Shown: one piece after another, positions 16,864-25,093 of the stretch | Layout of the letters: each line of letters opens with the position of its first letter | Position numbering within the stretch: position 1 is the stretch's first letter | NCBI GenBank assembly: GCA_903857165.1 | Contig: CAIODU010000316.1 | Span: 1 to 32,346, forward strand | Source of the DNA: an uncultured Methylococcaceae bacterium | GTDB taxonomy: Bacteria; Pseudomonadota; Gammaproteobacteria; Methylococcales; Methylococcaceae | Length of the DNA: 32,346 bases | Direction: 5' to 3' | The notes under the pieces: generated by a model | What the model was told of the DNA's origin: nothing | What the model saw: the letters and a program-made list of their open reading frames with translations, nothing else | The model's database searches: none | Translations under genes and position numbers: made by a program

Positions 16864-18437
16864 CTCACCAATTGATTTACCCTAGCCCTTGGCGGAAACC
16901 GGCTGCGCTTGCTCTTAAGGACGGAGCCAGATATGTTGACTACCAAGTATTATATGATCAGACACTTCGTGTGGGCAAATTATATTTAACTTATGGTCTG
17001 TCACGTTATGATCGTGTTGCAGTCTATATGGATAAGCGCATTGAAACAGTAATTGCCTTGTTTGGAACCTCCTGGGCAGGAGGTGTTTTTGTTCCGGTAA
17101 ACCCATTACTTAAGCCAGAACAGGTGAGCCACATACTAAATGACGGCAATGTAAGAATACTAGTTACCACCCCCGAGAGGCTTGAATTGTTACGACCGAT
17201 ATTTCCCGCGTGCAGAGATTTGCGCACGGTTATTTTACTTGGTGTCAAAAAAGGCGAACACATTATCGGTGTAGAAATTGTAGATTGGGCAGATATTTCC
17301 CATGCGACGGACAAGTCCCCTCACCGAGTTATTGATACCGATATGGCGGCTATCCTCTATACCTCTGGAAGTACAGGCAAGCCCAAAGGAGTCGTATTAT
17401 CCCATCGCAACCTTGTTGCCGGGGCGGAAAGCGTTTCCCATTACCTTGGGAATGATTCGGATGACCGTATTCTCTCCGTTTTGCCTTTGAGTTTCGATTA
17501 TGGCCTTTCGCAACTCACCACTGCATTTCGTGTCGGCGCCTGTGCGGTGCTGATGAATTATTTGCTGCCACGGGACGTGATTCGGGCGGTGGACCGCGAA
17601 AAAATCACTGGCTTGGCCGCCGTGCCGCCCCTATGGATACAGTTAGCCCAACTTGACTGGCCGGAAGGCACGGACGGGCATCTACGTTACATAACCAATT
17701 CCGGCGGTGCCATGCCTACCGCGACGTTAAACACGTTGCGGAAAAAACTGCCTAGAACCAAGCCATTCCTGATGTATGGGCTAACCGAGGCATTTCGTTC
17801 GACGTTTCTTCCTCCAGAAGAAGTGGATGGTCGCCCTGATTCGATAGGCAAGGCCATTCCCAATGCCGAAATCATGGTTGTCCGCCCGGATGGCACACCC
17901 TGCGGGCCGGGAGAAGAAGGGGAACTGGTGCACCGCGGAGCGCATGTGGCTTTGGGTTATTGGAACGATCCCGAAAAGACTGCTGAACGCTACAAGCCTG
18001 CACCAGGGCAACTGGCCGGCCTGCCCATGCCGGAAATGGCGGTATGGTCGGGGGACACCGTTAAAATGGACAAGGACGGTTTTTTTTATTTCGTCGGAAG
18101 GCGGGATGAAATGATCAAAACCTCGGGATACCGGGTAAGCCCGACCGAGGTCGAGGAAGTGGCCTATGCCACCCAGGTGGCCACCGAGGTGGCGGCTGTC
18201 GGCATTCCCCATCCAGTGCTTGGTCAGGCCGTGGTGCTGGTGACATATGATGCCAACTGGGATGTGAAAATGGCAGGAACCATTCTGGAGGAATGTAAGA
18301 AGCAATTGCCCGGATTTATGGTGCCAGCCAGAGTGATCGCTTACCCTAGGCCCTTGCCGCGCAATCCGAACGGCAAGATTGACCGCAAGCGTCTGGCGGG
18401 AGAGATGATTGACCTGTTCGAGGAGCCAAATTCGTGA
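16851..18437 (+). CDS. AMP-forming acyl-CoA ligase, exosortase-A-system type
   Basis: This ANL-superfamily enzyme activates a carboxylate as an acyl-adenylate and then a thioester. The 528-residue protein has the P-loop-like motif YTSGSTGKPKG at about 170-180, the adenylate motif MYGLTEAFRSTF, the hinge motif YFVGRRDEMIKTSGYRVSP and the C-terminal lysine in NPNGKIDRKRL. Residues 53-95 (YDRVAVYMDKRIETVIALFG, VFVPVNPLLKPEQ) match the ligase subfamily found beside exosortase A. It overlaps the GNAT gene by 13 bases and the decarboxylase by four. The first 500 bases are about 45% GC while the last part is much richer (above 60% near 18,000), a break inside one gene. Confidence 0.88.
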   Translation: MVYLTHQLIYPSPWRKPAALALKDGARYVDYQVLYDQTLRVGKLYLTYGLSRYDRVAVYMDKRIETVIALFGTSWAGGVFVPVNPLLKPEQVSHILNDGNVRILVTTPERLELLRPIFPACRDLRTVILLGVKKGEHIIGVEIVDWADISHATDKSPHRVIDTDMAAILYTSGSTGKPKGVVLSHRNLVAGAESVSHYLGNDSDDRILSVLPLSFDYGLSQLTTAFRVGACAVLMNYLLPRDVIRAVDREKITGLAAVPPLWIQLAQLDWPEGTDGHLRYITNSGGAMPTATLNTLRKKLPRTKPFLMYGLTEAFRSTFLPPEEVDGRPDSIGKAIPNAEIMVVRPDGTPCGPGEEGELVHRGAHVALGYWNDPEKTAERYKPAPGQLAGLPMPEMAVWSGDTVKMDKDGFFYFVGRRDEMIKTSGYRVSPTEVEEVAYATQVATEVAAVGIPHPVLGQAVVLVTYDANWDVKMAGTILEECKKQLPGFMVPARVIAYPRPLPRNPNGKIDRKRLAGEMIDLFEEPNS

Positions 18438-19666
18438 ATGCGACCGGCCAGCATCCTTTCGCTTTGCCCTTCCCGATAGCGGATGACAGCCTCGTCATGG
18501 GCGGGGTTCCCATAAGCCTTTTGGCGGAACGAGTCGGTCAAACCCCGTTTTATGCTTATGACCGGCGACTTGTCTGCGAGCGGGTTGCATTTCTGCGTTC
18601 GGCCCTTCCGGCGGACATCCATCTTCATTTTGCCGTCAAGTCCAATCCCATGCCGGCGGTGGTCCAACACTTGGCTGGCTTGGTTGACGGTTTCGACGTG
18701 GCGTCCGCCGGTGAACTCAAGACCGTCTTGGATACGGCCATGGCATCGGAAAAGATCAGTTTTGCGGGGCCGGGAAAAACCGAACGGGAACTTCGCCAGG
18801 CCGTTGCGGCTGGAATTGTCGTCAATGCCGAATCCGAGAGGGAGATCCTACTGTTGGCGGAGATCGGAACGGGCATGGGGTTCAGGCCCAAGGTGGCGGT
18901 CAGGGTAAACCCGGATTTTGAACTCAAGTCTTCAGGGATGAAAATGGGGGGCGGATCTAAGCAATTTGGCATTGATGCCGAAGTCGTTCCCGCCCTGTTG
19001 GCTCGCATCGGCGATTTGAATCTGGATTTTTACGGCTTCCATATATTTTCCGGTTCACAGAACTTGCGGGCGGAATCCATCATGGAGGCGCAGGAAAAAA
19101 CCTTTGATTTGGCCCGGCGCATGGCTGCGTTTGCACCGGGACCCGTTCGACTGCTAAATTTGGGCGGAGGATTCGGCATCCCTTATTTTCCGGGGGAGCA
19201 GCCGCTAGACTTGGTCCGTGTTGGCGGGCATTTATCGAGTCTGATGCCTGCCGCAAGAGGGGATTTTCCCGAGGCCGAGTTTGTCATCGAATTGGGACGG
19301 TATATCGTTGGGGAGGCCGGGGTTTATGTTTGCCGTGTCATTGACCGGAAAATCTCCAGGGGGCAGGTGTTCTTGGTGGCCGATGGAGGTCTGCATCACC
19401 ACTTGGCCGCTTCTGGCAATTTTGGGCAGGTGATCCGCAAAAACTATCCGGTATTGGTGGGCAACCGGGTCATCGGCGAAGCGGCAGGGGCTGCCTCCGT
19501 GGTAGGCCCGCTCTGCACACCACTCGACATTTTGGCAGACAAGATGGATCTAGGCCACGCCCGCGTGGGTGATCTGATCGTGGTGTTGCAATCGGGTGCT
19601 TATGGCTTTACTGCCAGCCCCAGGGATTTTCTGGGGCACCCCCAGCCGGTGGAAATACTGGTTTAA
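18434..19666 (+). CDS. PLP-dependent decarboxylase, exosortase-A-system type
   Basis: This 410-residue enzyme has the alanine-racemase-like barrel of ornithine/diaminopimelate decarboxylases and removes the carboxyl group of an amino acid, with PLP on Lys69 in HFAVKSNPMP. Other motifs are DGFDVASAGEL, FAGPGKTERELRQA, GFHIFSGSQN, the phosphate-binding GGGFGIPY, and a C-terminal GPLCTPLD carrying the catalytic Cys. The subfamily is the one that travels with the exosortase-A ligase directly upstream. It starts at GTG, overlapping the ligase stop by four bases; the nearby ATG at 18438 is out of frame. The product may be an amine coupled by the ligase, but that is inference. It is GC-rich, unlike the first genes of the cluster. 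Confidence 0.88.
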   Translation: MNATGQHPFALPFPIADDSLVMGGVPISLLAERVGQTPFYAYDRRLVCERVAFLRSALPADIHLHFAVKSNPMPAVVQHLAGLVDGFDVASAGELKTVLDTAMASEKISFAGPGKTERELRQAVAAGIVVNAESEREILLLAEIGTGMGFRPKVAVRVNPDFELKSSGMKMGGGSKQFGIDAEVVPALLARIGDLNLDFYGFHIFSGSQNLRAESIMEAQEKTFDLARRMAAFAPGPVRLLNLGGGFGIPYFPGEQPLDLVRVGGHLSSLMPAARGDFPEAEFVIELGRYIVGEAGVYVCRVIDRKISRGQVFLVADGGLHHHLAASGNFGQVIRKNYPVLVGNRVIGEAAGAASVVGPLCTPLDILADKMDLGHARVGDLIVVLQSGAYGFTASPRDFLGHPQPVEILV

Positions 19667-19667
19667 G

Positions 19668-19703
19668 CCAATTCGCCAACCAAACGCCTCAATCCCGAAT
19701 TGG
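19668..19703. terminator. Hairpin between convergent genes
   Basis: CCAATTCG at 19668-19675 and CGAATTGG at 19696-19703 form a perfect 8-bp stem with a 20-nt loop, filling the 38-base gap between the decarboxylase stop and the stop of the minus-strand gene. No clear T-run follows on either side. It could work as a two-way transcription stop. Confidence 0.4.
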
Positions 19704-19704
19704 G

Positions 19705-21300
19705 TCAACGGACTATGTTGACGGTTGCAGAAGGTCTGATGCCCTTTTCCCCGCCTATCGACAGCTGCACGGTGACTGGATTTTTTAACCCGAAAAAGTT
19801 GGCATGGTAAGCGTATACCTGTAGCGAAAACTGTTTTTCACTCAACGCCTGCAACAGCGCATTCACATACATGCCTTGGAACGTCCCAGTAAACCGGTAT
19901 GAACCCGGCCACCACCCGTCTTGGACAAAGGCGCCTGGCGGGATGACCAGAATAAAACGACCAATGTTCAATGTTGTCGTTTGCAACGTTGGGGCAATGC
20001 CTACGCTGTTGTCGGCCAAAGTGAAGTTGGAAACAAAGGACAACGCCCCAGAGAGCGGCGCAACCGAGAGGTTTTCGACGTTAAAGGTGAAAGGCACTGC
20101 TGGCGTGGACAGGAGGCTGCCCACCCTAAACAGATTGGGTCCCACTGCTATCGTCTTCGAAACCGTCTTGCTCGCAATGTCAATCACTGAGACCGTGCCG
20201 TCGAGATAATTCGCCACATAGGCGGACTTTCCATCCGGGGTAATGGAGATTCCAACAGGGTAACTCCCCACTGTGATAGTGGATACCACCAAATTAGTGG
20301 CCGTGTCAGTCACGGTGACAGTGCCATAGACATCAAAATTCGTCGCGTAAGCAAATTTTCCATCAGGCGTGACGGCCACGGCGTAAGCACCATTATTCAC
20401 ATCGGCCCTGGCTGTCACCGTATGCGTGTCCTTATCCATTACCGAGACAACGCGATTGGAAACCCCGTCTTTGGTATACACGAGGTAAACATATTTCCCG
20501 TCCCAGCTCACATCTTGCCCAAAGAAAGGGTTATTGACGGTGAGGGTTGCGACCTTTTCATCCGAAGTCAGGTCAATCAGGGTGACGGTATTCAAGAAAT
20601 AATTGGTAACGTAAATGAGGGGGCCTGTAACAACGGCAGGTGCGGCAATAATCGTCACCGAACGGCTCTGCGTACTATCTGCCAACACATTATTGGCGTT
20701 GGTGACTGTTAGTATCGCTGTGACTGACGAGCCAACAGTCGCACTGGCAGGAATTGTATAGGTGACGGTTTGTTCTTTCTTGTAGGAACCGTCAGAAAAA
20801 TTCCAAGTGTAGGTCAGAGACGAACCGTTGGGGTCGGTCGCTGAACCCGTAAAAGTCACTGCGGCGCTTGGGGAAGCCGTGGCCGCATTGTTAGGAGGGG
20901 CAGTAATAATGACCCCCGTCGGTTGAGCTGAGGCAGAGACAACATTCACTGTCAGGGTGGGTTGACTGTCCGCCGACACGTTTGCGGAGTTGGTCACATT
21001 TAGCGTCGCTGTAACCGTCGAGCCTACAGTCGCACTGGCTGGAATTGTATAGGTGACGGTTTGTTCTTGCTTGTAGGAACCGTCAGAAAAATTCCAAGTG
21101 TATTTAAGGGCTGACCCACTGGGGTCGGTCGCAGTACCCGTTAAAGTCAATGAATAGCCAGGAGGAGCCCCAACAGGGTTTATTGAAGGGCTGGTAATGC
21201 TGACCCCCGTCGGTTGTGCGAAAACTTCCACGGAAAATGCGATCATCGCCATGATCGACAGTAACAGAGAAACTTTCATAATCAATGCTTTTGTATTCAT
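19705..21300 (-). CDS. Secreted PKD/Ig-repeat and YVTN beta-propeller protein
   Basis: The protein has 531 residues counted from the ATG at 21300. An ATG lies 12 bases upstream, but AGGA sits five bases before the second ATG, which favours it. A signal peptide (KVSLLLSIMAMIAFSVEVFA) precedes two PKD/Ig-like repeats, each with PTGV.IT, Y.WNFSDGSYK.EQTVTYT and IPASATVGS.VTA. A YVTN-type beta-propeller follows (GPLIYVTNYFLNTVTLIDL; KFAYATNFDVYGTVTVTD; SAYVANYLDGTVSVIDI), with a C-terminal beta-rich region. It is probably exported to the periplasm or surface for binding. No PEP-CTERM tail, membrane anchor or LPXTG motif is seen. Its binding partner is unknown. It is convergent with the exosortase-type decarboxylase gene. 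Confidence 0.82.
   Translation of the reverse strand: MNTKALIMKVSLLLSIMAMIAFSVEVFAQPTGVSITSPSINPVGAPPGYSLTLTGTATDPSGSALKYTWNFSDGSYKQEQTVTYTIPASATVGSTVTATLNVTNSANVSADSQPTLTVNVVSASAQPTGVIITAPPNNAATASPSAAVTFTGSATDPNGSSLTYTWNFSDGSYKKEQTVTYTIPASATVGSSVTAILTVTNANNVLADSTQSRSVTIIAAPAVVTGPLIYVTNYFLNTVTLIDLTSDEKVATLTVNNPFFGQDVSWDGKYVYLVYTKDGVSNRVVSVMDKDTHTVTARADVNNGAYAVAVTPDGKFAYATNFDVYGTVTVTDTATNLVVSTITVGSYPVGISITPDGKSAYVANYLDGTVSVIDIASKTVSKTIAVGPNLFRVGSLLSTPAVPFTFNVENLSVAPLSGALSFVSNFTLADNSVGIAPTLQTTTLNIGRFILVIPPGAFVQDGWWPGSYRFTGTFQGMYVNALLQALSEKQFSLQVYAYHANFFGLKNPVTVQLSIGGEKGIRPSATVNIVR
20711..21106. repeat. Two near-identical copies of the PKD/Ig repeat at DNA level
   Basis: The stretches starting near 20711 and 21002 (period 291 bases) share a nearly perfect core of more than 50 bases (20760-20811 against 21051-21102) with a single mismatch, plus lesser similarity on both sides. 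The copies encode the two PKD/Ig-like repeats, implying recent duplication or gene conversion. Confidence 0.8.
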
Positions 21301-21424
21301 TGGAATCCTCATAAATTCATTCGTTAGAATTCAGCCTTGCACAGTCAATGCTGGGCTGCCTGAGCTTATTATGTATCATACCAGCCAAGCCTACTGTCTG
21401 ACGCTTTTATCGTAATACAAGCTT

Positions 21425-21444
21425 GCCGCCAATTATTTAGCGGC
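21425..21444 (-). terminator. Hairpin just past hypE
   Basis: GCCGC at 21425-21429 and GCGGC at 21440-21444 form a 5-bp GC stem with an AT-rich loop, starting four bases beyond the hypE stop on the minus strand. No strong U-run follows, so it is only terminator-like. Confidence 0.35.
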
Positions 21445-21447
21445 GTA

Positions 21448-22479
21448 TCAGCAAATTCTCGGCAAGGGGTCATCCTCCAGTTCTTCCAGTATCCTTTCCC
21501 CGCCCAGGCGGGTTACCAATACCACGAGGGCGGGGCCGGATGTCACTTCGCCAATGATTCCGGCATCATTGTAACCCTTGTCGTGGAGCATGGACAGTGC
21601 CCTATCAGCCGATTCCGGGGCCAGAATCGCGACTACACGGCCTTCGCAGGCTAGATAATAGGGGTCATAACCCAACATCTCGCAAACCGCCCGCACCGGC
21701 CCTTTGACCGGAATCAAGGATTCAAACAGCCGGATGGTGGAACCTGTCACGCGGGCAATCTCGTGGGCCACCGTCGCAATGCCCCCGCGCGTGGGGTCGC
21801 GCATGAAGCGCAAGCCCGGAATTTCCAGCAGGGCCTGGGTGACGGGGAATACGCTGGCCGCATCGGATTGCAAATCGCCCCTTAACCCAAACTGCTCCCT
21901 CGCCAACATCACCGCCGTGCCATGGTCGCCGACCGAACCGCTGACTAGGATTTTGTCGCCGTGCCGGGCCAACTCCAAGCCCAGCCTCAATTTGGCCGGA
22001 CGGACGCCAATGCCGGTGGTGGCAAGATAAACCCCCCCGCCCTGCCCCCGCCGGACCACTTTGGTGTCGCCGGCAACGACGCTGACTTGGCATTCGCGAC
22101 ACGCTTCGGCCATCCCCGCCAGAATCCGTTCCAACAGTGCCACTTCCAGCCCTTCCTCGATAAAGGCGTTCAAGGTGAGGTAAATCGGCGTCGCGCCGGA
22201 AACAGCCAAGTCGTTGATGGTGCCGTGGATCGCCAAACTACCGATATTCCCGCCGGGAAATTCCAATGGCTCCACCGTGAAGCCATCGGTGGTCGCCATC
22301 AACTCCAATTCCCCGCCCATCAAATCCAAGGGCAGCCGGGCGGCATCGACGGTCGTGTCTAGATTCTGGTTCTGCAAATAATGTACGAATAAATTGTCAA
22401 TCAGCTCGCGCATGTAGCGCCCGCCATTGCCATGGGCTAGGGTGATGAAATTATCCTGCAATTTTTGTTGAGTAGACAT
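21448..22479 (-). CDS. hypE: Hydrogenase maturation protein HypE
   Basis: HypE takes the carbamoyl group from HypF onto its C-terminal cysteine and dehydrates it with ATP to a thiocyanate, the source of the cyanide ligands on the active-site iron. The 343-residue protein has the N-terminal ATP/Mg site (LAHGNGGRYMRELI), VAGDTKVV, and GDHGTAVMLARE. It ends in PRIC, the required C-terminal cysteine. It is alone on the minus strand, diverging from the rest of the hydrogenase locus across a 312-base gap, instead of following hypD as is usual. HypF, its partner, is not in the window. Confidence 0.97.
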   Translation of the reverse strand: MSTQQKLQDNFITLAHGNGGRYMRELIDNLFVHYLQNQNLDTTVDAARLPLDLMGGELELMATTDGFTVEPLEFPGGNIGSLAIHGTINDLAVSGATPIYLTLNAFIEEGLEVALLERILAGMAEACRECQVSVVAGDTKVVRRGQGGGVYLATTGIGVRPAKLRLGLELARHGDKILVSGSVGDHGTAVMLAREQFGLRGDLQSDAASVFPVTQALLEIPGLRFMRDPTRGGIATVAHEIARVTGSTIRLFESLIPVKGPVRAVCEMLGYDPYYLACEGRVVAILAPESADRALSMLHDKGYNDAGIIGEVTSGPALVVLVTRLGGERILEELEDDPLPRIC

Positions 22480-22621
22480 GCTTGATTTAGGTGTTTTATG
22501 TGGTTACTAGAGCTTGAAGAATACCATGTTTCGTTTTTCTGTAAAATTATCATAGTATTATACTTGGTAATTAATATCATCGGTCAACCTAGGCATTATT
22601 TATTTAAAGTGTGACTATCCA

Positions 22622-22632
22622 TTGAAATACAA
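22622..22632. promoter_or_regulatory. TTG-N5-CAA site, possible HupR/NtrC-family activator site
   Basis: TTGAAATACAA fits the TTG-N5-CAA pattern known for the response regulator HupR at hydrogenase promoters of Rhodobacter. It lies about 80 bases upstream of the sigma-54 element, a usual distance for an enhancer. The pattern is short and could occur by chance. No regulator gene is in the window. Confidence 0.3.
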
Positions 22633-22699
22633 TGAGTTATTGAAATGGGTTGCGGGGAAGATTTTGGGTTGATTTTTTCTTGAATGATCCCGTCAAATG

Positions 22700-22714
22700 T
22701 GGCATAAAACATGC
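22700..22714 (+). promoter_or_regulatory. Sigma-54-type (-24/-12) promoter
   Basis: TGGCATAAAACATGC has the invariant GG and GC exactly 10 bases apart and keeps TGGCA and TGC of the TGGCACG-N4-TTGC consensus. Transcription would start near 22726, some 66 bases before the protease gene. Hydrogenase operons are often sigma-54 dependent. Confidence 0.55.
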
Positions 22715-22791
22715 CTTTCCTGTTGTTCATGCGTGGAATTCCCCATATTTAAAATCCGCTGTTGTGGTTACACTTCATTAAATTTATCTGA

Positions 22792-23286
22792 ATGACTATG
22801 AATACAGGCAAAACTCTCATCCTCGGCATAGGCAATGAGCTTATGAGTGATGATGGCGTAGGTGTGAAGGCAGCACTGCTGTTGGCAGAAAAAACCAAGC
22901 AAATGGACGGCATATCGTGTTTGGATGGCGGAACCTTGGGCCATCTGTTGGTGGGCTACATTGAAGCATCCGACAATCTGATCGTCGTTGATGCCGCGCA
23001 AATGCTTGCCCGGCCCGGTGAGGTCAAAGTTTTTGAGAACGAGGACATGGACCGCTTTCTGACCACCAACCCCAACCGCAGTGTACATGAGGTCGGTTTG
23101 AGCGATTTGATGGGCATGGCGCTGTTGGGTGACCACTTGCCCAGGCGTAGGGCGTTGATTGCCATACAGCCACAAAATACTGATAGCGGCATGGAATTGA
23201 GCGCCCCGGTTTTGCAAAGTTTGCCTTTGGTTTGCGCCAAGGCATTGGAACTGGTAGAAAGCTGGCGCGGGTCAATGACGCTTTAA
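22792..23286 (+). CDS. hupD: [NiFe]-hydrogenase maturation endopeptidase
   Basis: This HybD/HupD-family protease cuts the C-terminal peptide from the large subunit once nickel is in place. The 164-residue protein has the metal-sensing residues expected of the family: Glu16 in GIGNELMSDDGVGV, Asp67 in LIVVDAAQ and His99 in SVHEVGLSDL. A second ATG six bases on is an alternative start. It is the first gene downstream of the sigma-54-type promoter and precedes its substrate by two genes, an order different from the common structural-genes-first layout. The likely cleavage site is just after His630 of the large subunit. Confidence 0.93.
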   Translation: MTMNTGKTLILGIGNELMSDDGVGVKAALLLAEKTKQMDGISCLDGGTLGHLLVGYIEASDNLIVVDAAQMLARPGEVKVFENEDMDRFLTTNPNRSVHEVGLSDLMGMALLGDHLPRRRALIAIQPQNTDSGMELSAPVLQSLPLVCAKALELVESWRGSMTL

Positions 23287-23323
23287 TGCTGTGCTTCTTG
23301 GCATCTAATGAGTTGATTGAAAA

Positions 23324-23761
23324 ATGACAAAACCTAATACATTCGCCAACATACCGATTGCACTCGTCAATACCCCCAAGCTTGATGGATTGGCTCTTGC
23401 CAAAACCTTATTGAATGAACTCCATGCCATGCTGGAGACTTTGATCGACAAAGGCCAGGGTGGCATCATCGATTTACGCGCTTTACCACCATTAGGTGTC
23501 GAGGGATACCAATTTCTGAGGGAAAAGCTGAGTGCTGGCGAAGTCAGTGCGCACATTCACAGTTTTGGGCGTTCTGATATTCAGGAAACGGTTTATCCAG
23601 GAATATGGTGGATAACCCATCTCAACCAAGATGATGAAACGTTGACCGAACATATTGAGGTCTGTTTTTTTCCTGATTTACTGAAAAGCCAAAGGGATGA
23701 CGTTATTGCAGGACAGAATAAACTGAGCGAACTATTGAAGGAGTTGTCCACTAAAAATTGA
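23324..23761 (+). CDS. HupH/HyaF-like hydrogenase accessory protein (short form)
   Basis: The 145-residue protein contains one copy of the HupH C-terminal domain: LREKLSAGEVSAHIHSFGRS followed by DIQETVYPGIWWITH. HupH/HyaF proteins help mature the small subunit and its iron-sulfur clusters. Full-length HupH is about twice this length with two related halves; only one is present here. It lies between the protease and the small subunit gene. The HupH N-terminal half and the thioredoxin-like HupG/HyaE are not in the window. I would call it HupH-like with fair confidence, but the biochemical role is not proven even for the family. Confidence 0.72.
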   Translation: MTKPNTFANIPIALVNTPKLDGLALAKTLLNELHAMLETLIDKGQGGIIDLRALPPLGVEGYQFLREKLSAGEVSAHIHSFGRSDIQETVYPGIWWITHLNQDDETLTEHIEVCFFPDLLKSQRDDVIAGQNKLSELLKELSTKN

Positions 23762-23897
23762 GTTGGCTTGAAGATTTTCCCGGCAGCGAACGAAATGGTT
23801 CTGCCGTCGCAAAGGAAATGCCAGTGTTCCACACTACCTATTTTGGGTAGCCACCGGTATCAATTGTTAATGAAAAAGCAAAGCAGTGAGGAGTGTC

Positions 23898-25037
23898 ATG
23901 TCGAACGAATCAAAAAAAGAGATAAGAAATAGCGTTTTAACCCGGCTATCCGAAGCAATTCAGCAATCCGAGCCTCAGCATGAGGAAACGCTGGGGGAGC
24001 GGTTGGCAAAGGCGGGTGTCACCCGCAGAAGCTTCATGAAATACTGCGCGGGGATGGCTTCCATCATGGCCATACCCGCCTCAATGGTGCCAAAGCTGGC
24101 CGAGGCGGCGCTGTTGGCTCCTTTGACTTCTGTGGTCTACCTTTCTTTCCAAGAATGCACGGGTTGCCTGGAGTCACTGGTCAACGTATTTCCGAACACC
24201 CAGTACAAAACCAACTCCATCGAAAACATTCTGTTGACGGCCCTTTCGCTGGATTATTCGGAAACCTTGATGGCTCCGTCCGGTACCCAAGCTGAATTGT
24301 CACGCGCACAGGCGATTGCCAAGAAAAACTATGTCTTGGTAGTGGATGGTGCCATTCCTGATGACAAGGCAGGAGCGGGCTTTTTCATCCAGTCTGGAAA
24401 AACCGGGTTGCAACAATTGAAGGCGGCGGCCACCAATGCCGCAGCGGTCGTGTCGGTGGGTACATGCGCCAGCTTTGGCGGTCTACCGGCGGCCAAGGGT
24501 CCGGCAGACCTTATCAACCCGGGTAATTTGCGTGGTGTAAGCCCAACAAGGGCAATCTCCATTAAAGCGGCGTTGAAAAGTTTCGGCGGCACTTATGCGA
24601 CTAAACCGGTTATCAACGTGTCCGGTTGCCCGCCGATTGCCGAGGTGATTGCGGGTACATTGGTCTACTGGATACTCAACAAGAAAGCCCCGTCGCTAGA
24701 CTCCAACCTGCGTCCCAAGATGTTCTATGGCGAGACCGTGCATGATGAATGCTACCGCAAGGAGTTCTTAGAACATGGTCAGTTTGTCAGAAGCTTTGAC
24801 GACGCTGGCGCACGGGCGGGCCATTGTCTGCTCATGATGGGTTGCAAGGGTCCGACGACCCACAATGCCTGCACTACCCTAAAGTGGAACCAAGGCATCG
24901 GATTCCCCATGGAAGCCGGCCACGGTTGCCTAGGTTGCTCCGAGCCTGATTTCTGGGACAAAAAGTCCATTGATGCCCAAGGGATCGTCGGGGTCGGTTT
25001 TTACAACCACTTAGACCCGGCAACTGTAGACGATTAA
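23898..25037 (+). CDS. hupS: [NiFe]-hydrogenase small subunit
   Basis: The small subunit carries three iron-sulfur clusters that conduct electrons from the active site. I start it at the ATG at 23898 because GAGGAG (23888-23893) lies just before it; a GTG at 23886 is in frame. Of 379 residues, the first 40 are an extended leader, then the Tat motif TRRSFMKYC (42-50) and a hydrophobic stretch to about 70. Proximal-cluster ligands are Cys87 and Cys90 (ECTGC), Cys190 (GTCASFGG) and a Cys in VSGCPP; distal and medial ligands follow (HDECYRKEF, GHGCLGCSEPDFW). Gly replaces both extra cysteines found in O2-tolerant membrane enzymes (CTGC, not CTCC; GG, not GC). The protein ends at ATVDD with no C-terminal membrane helix. 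Confidence 0.94.
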   Translation: MSNESKKEIRNSVLTRLSEAIQQSEPQHEETLGERLAKAGVTRRSFMKYCAGMASIMAIPASMVPKLAEAALLAPLTSVVYLSFQECTGCLESLVNVFPNTQYKTNSIENILLTALSLDYSETLMAPSGTQAELSRAQAIAKKNYVLVVDGAIPDDKAGAGFFIQSGKTGLQQLKAAATNAAAVVSVGTCASFGGLPAAKGPADLINPGNLRGVSPTRAISIKAALKSFGGTYATKPVINVSGCPPIAEVIAGTLVYWILNKKAPSLDSNLRPKMFYGETVHDECYRKEFLEHGQFVRSFDDAGARAGHCLLMMGCKGPTTHNACTTLKWNQGIGFPMEAGHGCLGCSEPDFWDKKSIDAQGIVGVGFYNHLDPATVDD

Positions 25038-25093
25038 CAGTTTAACTGCTTTATTAACCGCGTCTTTGTGGCGCGGCGATTAGGAGAATTAAA

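Larger units (their letters stand above)
22480..22791. other. Divergent control region between hypE and the hydrogenase genes
   Basis: This is a 312-base AT-rich gap without a gene. It holds a sigma-54-type promoter at 22700-22714 reading toward the protease gene and a TTG-N5-CAA site at 22622-22632. I see no clear promoter for hypE. Confidence 0.5.
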
